Positions 6,850 to 15,136 of a DNA stretch of 44,827 bases are shown here, piece after piece. The notes beneath the pieces were generated by a model. That model saw nothing but the letters and a program-made list of their open reading frames with translations, did no database searches and had not been told where the DNA came from. A program made the position numbers and the translations under genes. Location of the stretch: NCBI GenBank assembly GCA_947474065.1, contig CANJHD010000013.1, forward strand, positions 1-44,827, read 5' to 3'. Source of the stretch: Planctomycetaceae bacterium (GTDB lineage: Bacteria > Planctomycetota > Phycisphaerae > Phycisphaerales > SM1A02). The stretch's first letter is position 1. Each line of letters opens with the position of its first letter.

Positions 6850-9563
6850 GTGATCAACAGTCCTTTCGGCACCGCTCAGCTGATCGTTTAGCGCACTGGA
6901 TTGTGGCAGCGCCGGTAACGGTAGTGGTTAGTTGCCTCTTGCTTGCAACGGTCGCAGTTGCATGGAGTTGGAACCGCGTTCGGTTGGACGCCAACACTGA
7001 TTCACTGATGGGAAACGACCACCCGTATGTGGCCGAATACCTGCGATTTGTGAAGGAATTTGGCGATCTTGAGCACGCCTGGGTGGTGATTGATGCAACC
7101 GCGCCGGACGGAACGTTGCACACCGGATCTGCGCAACTTGCCGTCGACATGATCGACGCACGACTGCGCAAAGTGCCCAGCATCGAGCACATCAATTCGC
7201 GTGTCACCGTACCAGAGCAAATGCGCTTGGCAACGTGGGCGATGTCCACATCGGAACTCGCTGGACTCGTAGAAGGGCGCGATGCGCTGCCGATTCTTGC
7301 CTCGGACGCTGGTACCGGTTCCGTGCTTGCCGACGCGCGACGGCGCCTTGACCGCCTCGTCACGGACGGTCTCTTCATGCCGCGCGAACAAGCGGAGCGC
7401 GAAGGCGCCGCCGCATTTCTTGAGCTTGCTGCCATTGCTTCGGCTGCTCCGAACGCGCCCGAATTTCTTGGAACCCCGCGGGAGACGCGCTACCTCACCA
7501 GCGACAGCGGGCGCCTGCTCTTCATCGGCGTCATGCCGCGCAAGGACTTCTCGCGCTTTGAAGTGATTGACGAACCGCTTGCGGCGATCCGCTCAGCGAT
7601 GGCTGAGGCCCGTGTTGCCCTCCCCGACATTTCCATCGGCCTGACCGGCAAGCCCGTCCTGCAAGCAGACGAGATGGCTACCACCAACTCAGACATGAAT
7701 GTCTCGAGCATTGTTGGGCTCGTACTCTGCACTGCACTGTTTATGGGCGTATTTCGAGGCGTAAAGCTGCCACTCTTGGCATTGCTGGCATTCATGGTCG
7801 GCTGCGCACTCACCTATGCCGCTGCCGCAATCATCTACGGCCGCCTCAATCTCCTGAGCATCGTCTTCATGCTGGTGCTCGTGGGCGTTGGTCTTGATTA
7901 CGGAATCCACATGGTGGCGCGCTACTTAGAGGCGCGTCGTCACTTACCCACTGTGCCCTCCATTGTGCACATGATGCGTACTGCGGTGCCAAGCAACCTC
8001 GCTGGAGCACTTACGTCCGCTGGAGTATTCCTCTTGGCGTGGTTTACAGAATTTCAAGGACTGCGCGAACTCGGCGTCGTGTCTGGTGTGGGTCTGCTTC
8101 TGACACTTGCAGCGATGGTGGTCATGCTGCCCGCGTTGCTTGTGATATTTGATGCCCGGCTAGTAAAGACCACCGAAGCGACCACGCGAAAATCGGCATT
8201 CTTCTCGCAGCGCGAAGGAGTTGATCACGCGCTGCGACCAGCTGCGGCATGGCGCGCGGTGGTGATTTCCTGCGCACTTGCGCTGCTTGCCGGCTGGTAC
8301 GGATTCACGCACATACAGTTTGAGAGCAATCTCCTGAAGTTGCAGGCCAAGGGTTTGGAAAGCGTGGCGTGGGAGCATCGAGTGATTGATGATTCTGCGT
8401 CTGCAAGCTGGTTTGGCGCGCTTATTGTTGGTTCAATGGAAGAGATTCCGCCGCTCGCTGCGCGTTTACGCGTACATCCTGAAGTTGGGCAGGTGCGCAG
8501 TGTGCTCGACGCGGTGGTCATGGACACGCCGCAACGCGCTGCCCTTCGCATGCAGTTTGCAAATGCTGTCGAGGCGGCACCAGCCCGACCGCGACGCGCC
8601 ACCGAATGGGATGCAGAAGGAGTGCGGAGCGCGGCTCGCCATCTCGACACCCTGTCACGGTTTGCCGAGGGCGAAGCGGCCAACGCGGCTGCAAACATGC
8701 GTGCACTTGCGGCGCGCCTGCACACGGTGGCCGATCTTGTGAAGCCAGCTCGCAGGACGCCAGCAGAGACAGAACTCGCGCGCGAATCCGTTGACAACGC
8801 TGTCGCGCGCAGTCGTGCGGCGCTGCTCGCCATGGCAGACGGAGCGCGTCGCGATTTGCGCTCAGCCCTACCCGAGGCGGTGCGCGCGCAAATGGTTTCG
8901 CCCGGCGGGCGATTCCTCGTAATGGCTCACCCCGCGGGCGATATGTGGGAAGTTGAGCCGCTCGAAAAATTCGTGACTGCCCTACGCGCCGAAGATCCGC
9001 ACGCCACTGGCGCGCCGATGACGGTGAGCGAATCGATGAAGAGCATGGAGCGCTCGTTCCTGCAGCAGGCGATCCTTGCCACCTTGATGGTGACCATCCT
9101 GTTGTGGGTTGATTTGCGAAATGTGCGGGAAACGGCGGCCGCGTTGGCATCACTTGCAATCGGCGTTGCATGGACAGTCGGCTTGATGGCAGCGTGTGGC
9201 ACTTCGTTCAACCTCGCGAACTTCTTTGCCATTCCCATCATGATTGGTCTCGGTATCGACAGCGCCATTCACATCACCCACCGCGCCCACGAAGGCGCGC
9301 TCGATCATGGCTTTGGCTCAACGCGACGCGCCGTGATCGTCACGGCCTTGACCACTACGATCGGCTTCGGCGCATTGATACTGGCGCATCATCAAGGGCT
9401 TCGCAGCCTGGGAATCGCCATGGCGGCTGGTAGCGCCTGCTGCCTGGTGACTGCTGTATGGACGCTGCCAGCAATGCTGCGCCTCATCGGACTGCGTCCG
9501 AAGAACAGCGGCCTTCGACTTGTTTCTGAGCAGGACGATGCCGAACGACGCGGCGCGGCGTGA
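6846..9563 (+). CDS. MMPL/RND-superfamily transporter, HpnN-like
   Basis: A 905-residue inner-membrane protein with the internal duplication of RND transporters. TM1 (about residues 20-43) is followed by a periplasmic domain with DANTDSLMGNDHPYV, then a block of about five TM segments containing GVGLDYGIHMVARYLE. A second TM near residue 470 and periplasmic domain (FESNLLKLQAKG) follow, and a second TM block contains MIGLGIDSAIHITHR. The paired D/GIH motifs in mid-TM helices are typical of proton-driven MMPL/HpnN lipid exporters. HpnN proteins carry hopanoids to the outer membrane; whether this one carries hopanoids, another lipid or the product of the aminotransferase is unknown. It starts at a GTG inside the aminotransferase stop codon. 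Confidence 0.85.
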   Translation: MSDQQSFRHRSADRLAHWIVAAPVTVVVSCLLLATVAVAWSWNRVRLDANTDSLMGNDHPYVAEYLRFVKEFGDLEHAWVVIDATAPDGTLHTGSAQLAVDMIDARLRKVPSIEHINSRVTVPEQMRLATWAMSTSELAGLVEGRDALPILASDAGTGSVLADARRRLDRLVTDGLFMPREQAEREGAAAFLELAAIASAAPNAPEFLGTPRETRYLTSDSGRLLFIGVMPRKDFSRFEVIDEPLAAIRSAMAEARVALPDISIGLTGKPVLQADEMATTNSDMNVSSIVGLVLCTALFMGVFRGVKLPLLALLAFMVGCALTYAAAAIIYGRLNLLSIVFMLVLVGVGLDYGIHMVARYLEARRHLPTVPSIVHMMRTAVPSNLAGALTSAGVFLLAWFTEFQGLRELGVVSGVGLLLTLAAMVVMLPALLVIFDARLVKTTEATTRKSAFFSQREGVDHALRPAAAWRAVVISCALALLAGWYGFTHIQFESNLLKLQAKGLESVAWEHRVIDDSASASWFGALIVGSMEEIPPLAARLRVHPEVGQVRSVLDAVVMDTPQRAALRMQFANAVEAAPARPRRATEWDAEGVRSAARHLDTLSRFAEGEAANAAANMRALAARLHTVADLVKPARRTPAETELARESVDNAVARSRAALLAMADGARRDLRSALPEAVRAQMVSPGGRFLVMAHPAGDMWEVEPLEKFVTALRAEDPHATGAPMTVSESMKSMERSFLQQAILATLMVTILLWVDLRNVRETAAALASLAIGVAWTVGLMAACGTSFNLANFFAIPIMIGLGIDSAIHITHRAHEGALDHGFGSTRRAVIVTALTTTIGFGALILAHHQGLRSLGIAMAAGSACCLVTAVWTLPAMLRLIGLRPKNSGLRLVSEQDDAERRGAA

Positions 9564-9610
9564 TTGACTAAAGCGACTTCTGCTTTGTCACCGCAGCACA
9601 CCGATGTGCA

Positions 9611-9616
9611 TACCAT
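9611..9616 (+). promoter_or_regulatory. Putative -10 element of the HMA lipoprotein gene
   Basis: TACCAT ends 6 nt before the ATG at 9623, which would make the transcript start at or very close to the start codon. There is no Shine-Dalgarno sequence. Pattern-based inference. Confidence 0.35.
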
Positions 9617-9622
9617 TTCCTC

Positions 9623-10000
9623 ATGCACTTTCCACTCATTCGCTTCACCGCTGCGCTCCTGCTGCTGACCGGATGCTCGGGCAGCGATGTTTCAAAGCCT
9701 GCAACTATTGCTTCATCCGCGCGAACCACGCAGGTTGCCTACACCGTCACCGGCATGCACTGCAACGCGTGTGCCGAAGCAATCACCGCTGAACTCACTG
9801 CCGTGAAAGGTGTCAACAGCGTGCAGTGCACGTTCGAATCAAAGTGCGCGGTCGTGGAGTTGAGTGACCCCGGCGCACAGGGCAATGCCGAGCACGCAAT
9901 CACCAAACTCGGATACACGATCGTGCCCTGCGTAGTGCCAACGGCCGCGCCAATTCAGGCCGCGCCAGTTCAGCCCGCTGATCCCGCATCTTCTAAGTAA
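9623..10000 (+). CDS. Lipoprotein with heavy-metal-associated (HMA) domain
   Basis: A 125-residue exported protein. Residues 1-18 form a lipoprotein signal with lipobox LLTGC (Cys18). After a linker, residues ~38-105 form one MerP/Atx1-like domain with GMHCNACAEAI (Cys47 and Cys50), the CxxC pair that binds Cu(I), Hg(II) or Zn(II). Extra cysteines occur in QCTFESKCAV and IVPCVV. The tail is Pro/Ala-rich. A periplasmic, membrane-tethered metal chaperone or sink is likely; the metal cannot be told. No metal ATPase or MerR regulator lies nearby. Its 3' end overlaps the convergent DHH gene by 31 bases. Confidence 0.85.
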   Translation: MHFPLIRFTAALLLLTGCSGSDVSKPATIASSARTTQVAYTVTGMHCNACAEAITAELTAVKGVNSVQCTFESKCAVVELSDPGAQGNAEHAITKLGYTIVPCVVPTAAPIQAAPVQPADPASSK

Positions 10001-11034
10001 GCCGCGCACGCTTCGATCACCATGTGCGCGGCGTCATCCATGGATGCCTCGATGCGCGCGCCGGCAGCATGCACGTGCCCACCACCATCAAAGTTCGCGG
10101 CAAGGTGATTGACATCAACGAATGGTCCGTTCGGCACCGCAGGGGGCTTGCTTCGGAAACTCACCTTCACGAGTTTGGGGTCGCTCTCAACGAGCAACAC
10201 GCTCATGTCCACTTCGCGCACGCTCATTGGTTCATTCACAAGTCCGGCAAGATCATTCACGCCGGTGCCGGTCTCTGCAAAGTCCGTGCGCATGAGACGC
10301 ATGATTGCTACGCGTCCTCCGCATGCATAGGTGAGCGAGTTCAACGCGCGCCCAGTGAGAAGCGGACGCCCCGGAGCATCACCCTGCTCAATCATGCGAT
10401 AGATACCGTCTTTGTCCACGCCACAAGTGAGCAGGCGAGCCACTAACTGAAACACGCGATCATCGGCGCCGCTAAATCGGAACCATCCCGTGTCGGTTGC
10501 AAGACCAACAAAGAGTGCTTCGGCAATGGTATTTCGTGCAACGCGAGCGCTTGGTCCAAACGGCACGCCGAGTTCATCGATCACTGCCACGAGGACCTGC
10601 GTGCAACTTGCACAGTTGCGGTCAACAATTCGCATCGGCGCAACCAAATCACCGCGCGCGTGATGATCAACACCAACCACCATCAAAGCGTGTTCCTTCA
10701 GCCAATCGCGGCAGTGCTCCAGCTGACTCCACGCACCGGTGTCCAACACCACCGCGAGGTCACAATCAGCGGCGGGCGTGGCGAGACCATGATCAACGAA
10801 TCGAATCTCGCCGTCGAGGGCGAGTCCGCGAATGGATCGATCGACCGGACCAGCAAGTACAGCGTCCACCGTGCTGCCCAACGAGCGAAGCGCACGCGCG
10901 AGCGCGAGCACCGAACCCATGGCGTCGCCGTCCGGTTTGAAATGCGTGGTAATGAAAAGCCGCTTCGCAGCGCGTAGACGCGCGACCAGTTCGGCATGAG
11001 TGACAGTGGTGACGTAATCCATTGTTGATTTCAT
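9970..11034 (-). CDS. DHH/DHHA1-family phosphoesterase (NrnA/pAp-phosphatase-like)
   Basis: A 354-residue protein with the DHH-family metal motifs: THFKPDGDAMGSVLALARAL, VVLDTGAW (Asp), VGVDHHARGD (the DHH triad), and the C-terminal DHHA1 motif NFDGGGHVHAAGARI. Two manganese ions would be bound at the domain interface. Family members such as NrnA degrade nano-RNAs from the 5' end and remove 3'-phosphate from pAp, so a role in RNA turnover or sulfur metabolism is likely. The frame stays open further upstream into ribF, but ATG 11034 (15 nt after the ribF stop) matches the family N-terminus; ATG 11022 is also possible. It is probably co-transcribed with ribF. Confidence 0.88.
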   Translation of the reverse strand: MKSTMDYVTTVTHAELVARLRAAKRLFITTHFKPDGDAMGSVLALARALRSLGSTVDAVLAGPVDRSIRGLALDGEIRFVDHGLATPAADCDLAVVLDTGAWSQLEHCRDWLKEHALMVVGVDHHARGDLVAPMRIVDRNCASCTQVLVAVIDELGVPFGPSARVARNTIAEALFVGLATDTGWFRFSGADDRVFQLVARLLTCGVDKDGIYRMIEQGDAPGRPLLTGRALNSLTYACGGRVAIMRLMRTDFAETGTGVNDLAGLVNEPMSVREVDMSVLLVESDPKLVKVSFRSKPPAVPNGPFVDVNHLAANFDGGGHVHAAGARIEASMDDAAHMVIEACAAYLEDAGSAG

Positions 11035-11048
11035 TACTTTGCGGAACG

Positions 11049-11936
11049 CTACGCGAGCGCCGCCGTCCGCGCGACATCCTCGCGCAACTGCGCAACAAGC
11101 GCATCCGGACCCGGAAAGCGCCACTGCGAACGAAGCCACTGCTCAAAGCGCACCTCGATCGGCCATCCGTAACTATCGAGTGCCGCGTCAAGCCCAAGGA
11201 CATGAGCCTCGCAGACCCGCGCGTTACTACCAAACGTGGGCTTGGTACCAACAGAAATGGCGGCCTGATAGTGCCTGCCGTCCACAATCGCCCGCCCCGC
11301 ATAAACACCATCAGCAGGCAGCGCCATGCTGGTGGTCATGACGTTGGCGGTCGGAAATCCTAAGAGGCGACCGCGCTGGTCGCCACGCTCCACTACTCCC
11401 TCAAGAGCGTGGGCGCGACCAAGCAACCGTGCCGCATCCGCCACACGACCCATGCTCAACATCCAGCGCACTGCGGTACTGCGTGCTGCAATCATCGATC
11501 CATCACTCAGGGCTTCATCGACCTCCGGCACCTCAATCGTCTTGAAGCCCACGCGCGCGCCGATCGCGGCGAGCGTTGTCACATCACCGCTGCGACCACG
11601 ACCAAAGCGAAAGTCTGCGCCCTCGGCGATCGCGTCAAACGGGACCACGGCACGCAGGTGCTCGATGAACCCTTCGGGCGACTCCGCCAGAATTCCGCTG
11701 CGCGGATCAAGAACGTGGACGGCATCGCACCCGCACTCAAGGAGGAGCGCTTCGCGGCGCACGGCGCTCGTCAGCCGGGCCGGCGCGGCATCGGGGCGAA
11801 GGACGGCAACTGGCAGCGGATCAAAGGTCACCGCCACCACCCTGCCCCCCGCACCAGCCGCGGCACGGGCCGCCGCCACGATCGCCTGATGGCCGCGGTG
11901 AACACCGTCGAAATTACCAATGGAAGCGATGATCAT
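11049..11936 (-). CDS. ribF: Bifunctional riboflavin kinase / FAD synthetase
   Basis: RibF phosphorylates riboflavin to FMN and adenylates FMN to FAD. The 295-residue protein opens MIIASIGNFDGVHRGHQAI, the nucleotidyltransferase HxGH-type site. Residues ~1-170 are the FAD-synthetase part. The kinase part starts near LGFPTANV (Mg-binding PTAN motif) and includes ADGVYAGRAIVDG, AISVGTKPTFG and WPIEVRFEQWLR (catalytic Glu in the family). Length is usual. It heads a two-gene unit with the DHH phosphoesterase. FAD supply suits neighbours such as HpnE, but no functional link is shown. Confidence 0.95.
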   Translation of the reverse strand: MIIASIGNFDGVHRGHQAIVAAARAAAGAGGRVVAVTFDPLPVAVLRPDAAPARLTSAVRREALLLECGCDAVHVLDPRSGILAESPEGFIEHLRAVVPFDAIAEGADFRFGRGRSGDVTTLAAIGARVGFKTIEVPEVDEALSDGSMIAARSTAVRWMLSMGRVADAARLLGRAHALEGVVERGDQRGRLLGFPTANVMTTSMALPADGVYAGRAIVDGRHYQAAISVGTKPTFGSNARVCEAHVLGLDAALDSYGWPIEVRFEQWLRSQWRFPGPDALVAQLREDVARTAALA

Positions 11937-11949
11937 GGGCGACTATGGA

Positions 11950-11987
11950 CTCGGGAATCCCGAGGGGGATCCGATAGAGAATATCGG
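11950..11987. promoter_or_regulatory. Two adjacent inverted repeats in the ribF/glutamate dehydrogenase divergent region
   Basis: CTCGGG-AAT-CCCGAG (11950-11964) is a perfect 6-bp dyad with a 3-nt centre, followed after 6 nt by CCGATA-GAGAA-TATCGG (11971-11987), a second perfect 6-bp dyad. They sit between the two divergent starts and could be regulator sites or transcript hairpins. Neither matches a motif I can name. Confidence 0.35.
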
Positions 11988-12057
11988 CAAGCGCGGGAAT
12001 GCCACCGGTCCGGGGAGTTCCAAGGGATGCGCGAGCGATTTCCGTGTTCCCCCGTGG

Positions 12058-12063
12058 TATGAA
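12058..12063 (+). promoter_or_regulatory. Putative -10 element of the glutamate dehydrogenase gene
   Basis: TATGAA ends 7 nt before ATG 12071, spacing that would give a leaderless or nearly leaderless mRNA. It overlaps the competing ATG at 12059. No Shine-Dalgarno is seen before either codon. Confidence 0.35.
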
Positions 12064-12070
12064 TCACGGA

Positions 12071-15043
12071 ATGCGTCCCGCAAATCCAACGGCAACCGCC
12101 CCCTCAAGCACCACCCCGGTCAACAATGTGCCGGATCCGACGGTGCTCGCCAGTGACCTTGGCAAGAGCTTCCAGCGCTCCGCTGAAGCGATCGTTCCGT
12201 GGTTTGTTGCGCAGATGCCGCGCATGTACTTCGAAGACACCTCGCCCGCGGATGTGGCGAATCACTTGCGCGCCATCATCGCCGCGCGCGCATCTGGTCA
12301 ACCACTGAACCTCACGCTGCACAGTGATGACCGCCGTCAGTGGACCATTATTCGCGAAGGCAACAAACCGGGCGTGTTGGCTGAAGTGGTGCGCTCGCTG
12401 CCGATGAGTCCATCGCTCCGTGCAGCAAAGATCCACGGCTCGCAGGATGGCGCCATTGTCCTTGACACATTTGAATTCGGCGAACGCGCCCCGTTCACCG
12501 GCGCAACGCCTGAGCAGGCGGAAAAACTCAAGGCAACAATTGCGTTCGCGCATACGAACGCCAAGGACTGGAGCGAGACCGCAATCCGCTCATACTTTGT
12601 AGGTTGTGCCGCGGACTACATCACAACACTCACGCCGCATCGCCTCAACAAGCACCGCATTCTGTTGCAGTCGGTCAGCGGTAGCGAAGGCACTGCCGTC
12701 GAGACTGAGCCGGAACTTGAAGGTCAACTGACGCGCATGACGATTGCGTTCTCCAACGCACGAGCGCGCACCATGCTTGAGCGCTGCGCGCATGTCCTCA
12801 GCCGCGGCGGCATCAATATTCAACGCGCATACCTTGATCAAGTGGCTGATCCTCCGTATGGATCAGTGACTCTGCTCGGCTTCGTGATCCAGACTCAAGA
12901 CGGCAAGTCCGTCGACACAACAAGCGCCGCGTGGAAGCAGGTTGCCCACGACCTCACTCGTATCAAGTGGATTGATTCCGAATCGATTTGGCTTGCAAAT
13001 CGCCACGAAGGAATGACACTTGATGAGGCCGAACTGATCTTGGGTCTCTGCACACTCTCGCACCAACGGCTCGTGCACCGCGATCGGCTGCTCTTTGCAA
13101 TTGAGCGCATCATTGCCACTGCCGAACGCACTATCGCCATTACCCGGCAGATCTCTGACTTGTTCCGAGCGCGCTTTAACCCAGCTGCGCCGCTTGACGA
13201 TGCACACTTCCACAAGCGCGCGGCCGCACTCCGTGCAGAAATCGGCACCAAGGATGATCCAGAGGGAACTGCAACCATCTTGGTAGCGCTCCTTGATGCA
13301 GTTGAGGCCACCTTCCGAACCAATTACTTCCTTGCCAAGCGCTTCGGGCTTTCGATGCGTATCGATCCGTCATACCTGCGCGACGATCGCCGTCCGGAAC
13401 TTCCATACGGCACGTTCTTCGTATTCGGTCGCGGCTACTTCGGATTCCACAACCGCTTCAAGGAAATCGCCCGCGGCGGACTGCGCGTAGTCAAACCCTC
13501 CAACGCCGCGCAACATTCGCGCGAGCGCGAGCGCGTCTTCGACGAGGTGTACGGACTCTCCTGGGCGCAGCAGCAGAAAAACAAGGATATTCCTGAGGGT
13601 GGCGCCAAGGCAGCGATCCTCTTGGAGTCAGAGGCAGACATCACTCGCTGCGTCAAGAGTTTCGTGGACAGCCTGCTTGACCTCATCACCGATGACCCAG
13701 CCGTCCGTAAGCAACTCGTTGATCGCTTCGGATCGCGCGAACTCATCTACTTGGGGCCAGATGAAAACATCACTCCAGACCACATTGAATGGATCGTCTC
13801 CCGTGCTCGTGCGCGTAAGTACGCCATGCCCGATGCATTCATGAGTTCGAAGCCCGGCGCTGGAATCAATCACAAGGTGTACGGAGTCACCAGCGAAGGC
13901 GTGAACGTCTTCCTCGAAGTGGCACTGCGCGCGCGCGGCATTGATCCGCGCAAGCAGCCGTTCACAGTGAAGATCACCGGCGGTCCTGACGGCGACGTTG
14001 CCGGCAACATGATCCGCATCCTCAATCGCGATTACGGCAGCAATGCTCGTATCGTTGGCATTGCGGATGGAAGTGGCGTCGGTGAAGATCCGGACGGACT
14101 TGATCACACGGAACTTCTGCGTCTCTTCAAGGAGGCGCTGCCGATTGCTAAGTTTGACCCAAAGAAACTGGGCAAACACGGCGCGGTAGTTCCCGTTGAA
14201 GCACCGGGCGGCGTGATGATTCGCAACACGTTGCACAACCGAATCAAGGCCGATGCGTTCATTCCTGGCGGTGGCCGCCCTGCCACCATCAACGAAAGCA
14301 ATTGGCGCGACTACCTCACCGCAGATGGCAAGCCATCCGCTCCGATCATCGTGGAGGGAGCCAATCTCTTCCTCACGCCAGGCGCACGTAAAGAACTCTT
14401 TGCAGCGGGATGCCTGATCTTTAAGGACTCCAGCGCCAACAAGTGCGGCGTGATCTGCTCAAGCTATGAAATTGGCGCGAGCATGTTGCTCGACGAGAAG
14501 AGTTTCATGGCCATCAAGGCTGAGTTTGTGGAGCAGGTGCTCGTAAAGTTGCGCGAACTCGCTCGCTTTGAAGCGGAGCTCTTGATGGCGGAGGGACGTC
14601 GTCACCCAAACACCCCGCTGACCGAACTGTCGACGGAACTCTCCAAGGTCATCAACCAGGCCGCCGATGCAATTCGCGCCGCGATGGATTCCTGGACCCC
14701 TGCCGACCGCGAACTCGCCAAGCAAGTGGTTCGCGAACACATCCCGCAGAAACTGCAAGACACAGCGGGCGACCGACTGTGGACCGACATTCCGCAGTCG
14801 TACCTCGACTGGATGGTCGCCAAGCGACTTGCCTCGGGCATCGTCTACCGCGAGGGCGTCAACTTCTTGGAAGGCGTGGAGCCAGACGCAGTAGCCGCAT
14901 TGGCACTGCGCTACCTCCGCAAGCGTGACGAGAACCGCCGTTTGGTGGATCAATTGAAGAATTCCACGGCTCCGGGCGCCGCACGCGCGGCGGAGCTCTT
15001 GGCCCGTGCCGGAACCCGCGCCGCGCTCGAAGACTTCGACTAA
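12071..15043 (+). CDS. NAD-dependent glutamate dehydrogenase, large type (~115 kDa)
   Basis: The enzyme oxidatively deaminates glutamate to 2-oxoglutarate plus ammonia with NAD. At 990 residues it belongs to the roughly 1000-residue class, longer than the 450-residue common type and shorter than GDH180. The N-terminal ~350 residues form a regulatory region with ACT-like stretches (REGNKPGVLAEVVRSLP; ARTMLERCAHVLSRGG). The catalytic core has GGLRVVKPSNAAQHSRER, PEGGAKAAILLE with the substrate Lys near residue 513, the Rossmann part GGPDGDVAGNMIRI, and EGANLFLTPGARKELF followed by DSSANKCGVICSSYEI. The catalytic motif reads GGAKAA rather than GGAKGG. ATG 12059 is an alternative start. It stands alone, divergent from ribF. 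Confidence 0.9.
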   Translation: MRPANPTATAPSSTTPVNNVPDPTVLASDLGKSFQRSAEAIVPWFVAQMPRMYFEDTSPADVANHLRAIIAARASGQPLNLTLHSDDRRQWTIIREGNKPGVLAEVVRSLPMSPSLRAAKIHGSQDGAIVLDTFEFGERAPFTGATPEQAEKLKATIAFAHTNAKDWSETAIRSYFVGCAADYITTLTPHRLNKHRILLQSVSGSEGTAVETEPELEGQLTRMTIAFSNARARTMLERCAHVLSRGGINIQRAYLDQVADPPYGSVTLLGFVIQTQDGKSVDTTSAAWKQVAHDLTRIKWIDSESIWLANRHEGMTLDEAELILGLCTLSHQRLVHRDRLLFAIERIIATAERTIAITRQISDLFRARFNPAAPLDDAHFHKRAAALRAEIGTKDDPEGTATILVALLDAVEATFRTNYFLAKRFGLSMRIDPSYLRDDRRPELPYGTFFVFGRGYFGFHNRFKEIARGGLRVVKPSNAAQHSRERERVFDEVYGLSWAQQQKNKDIPEGGAKAAILLESEADITRCVKSFVDSLLDLITDDPAVRKQLVDRFGSRELIYLGPDENITPDHIEWIVSRARARKYAMPDAFMSSKPGAGINHKVYGVTSEGVNVFLEVALRARGIDPRKQPFTVKITGGPDGDVAGNMIRILNRDYGSNARIVGIADGSGVGEDPDGLDHTELLRLFKEALPIAKFDPKKLGKHGAVVPVEAPGGVMIRNTLHNRIKADAFIPGGGRPATINESNWRDYLTADGKPSAPIIVEGANLFLTPGARKELFAAGCLIFKDSSANKCGVICSSYEIGASMLLDEKSFMAIKAEFVEQVLVKLRELARFEAELLMAEGRRHPNTPLTELSTELSKVINQAADAIRAAMDSWTPADRELAKQVVREHIPQKLQDTAGDRLWTDIPQSYLDWMVAKRLASGIVYREGVNFLEGVEPDAVAALALRYLRKRDENRRLVDQLKNSTAPGAARAAELLARAGTRAALEDFD

Positions 15044-15125
15044 AGCGCTGGAAATCTCCTTGGGCTCCCCAAGTACCGCTGGCGCGAGCGCGCCTGGGTG
15101 GCAGGCTCGGCGTAACCTGCGCGCC

Positions 15126-15130
15126 GGAGG
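15126..15130 (+). promoter_or_regulatory. Shine-Dalgarno site of the first DUF4139 gene
   Basis: GGAGG lies 6 nt before the GTG at 15137 and decides this start. It is a strong site compared with most genes here. Confidence 0.7.
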
Positions 15131-15136
15131 AAACCC

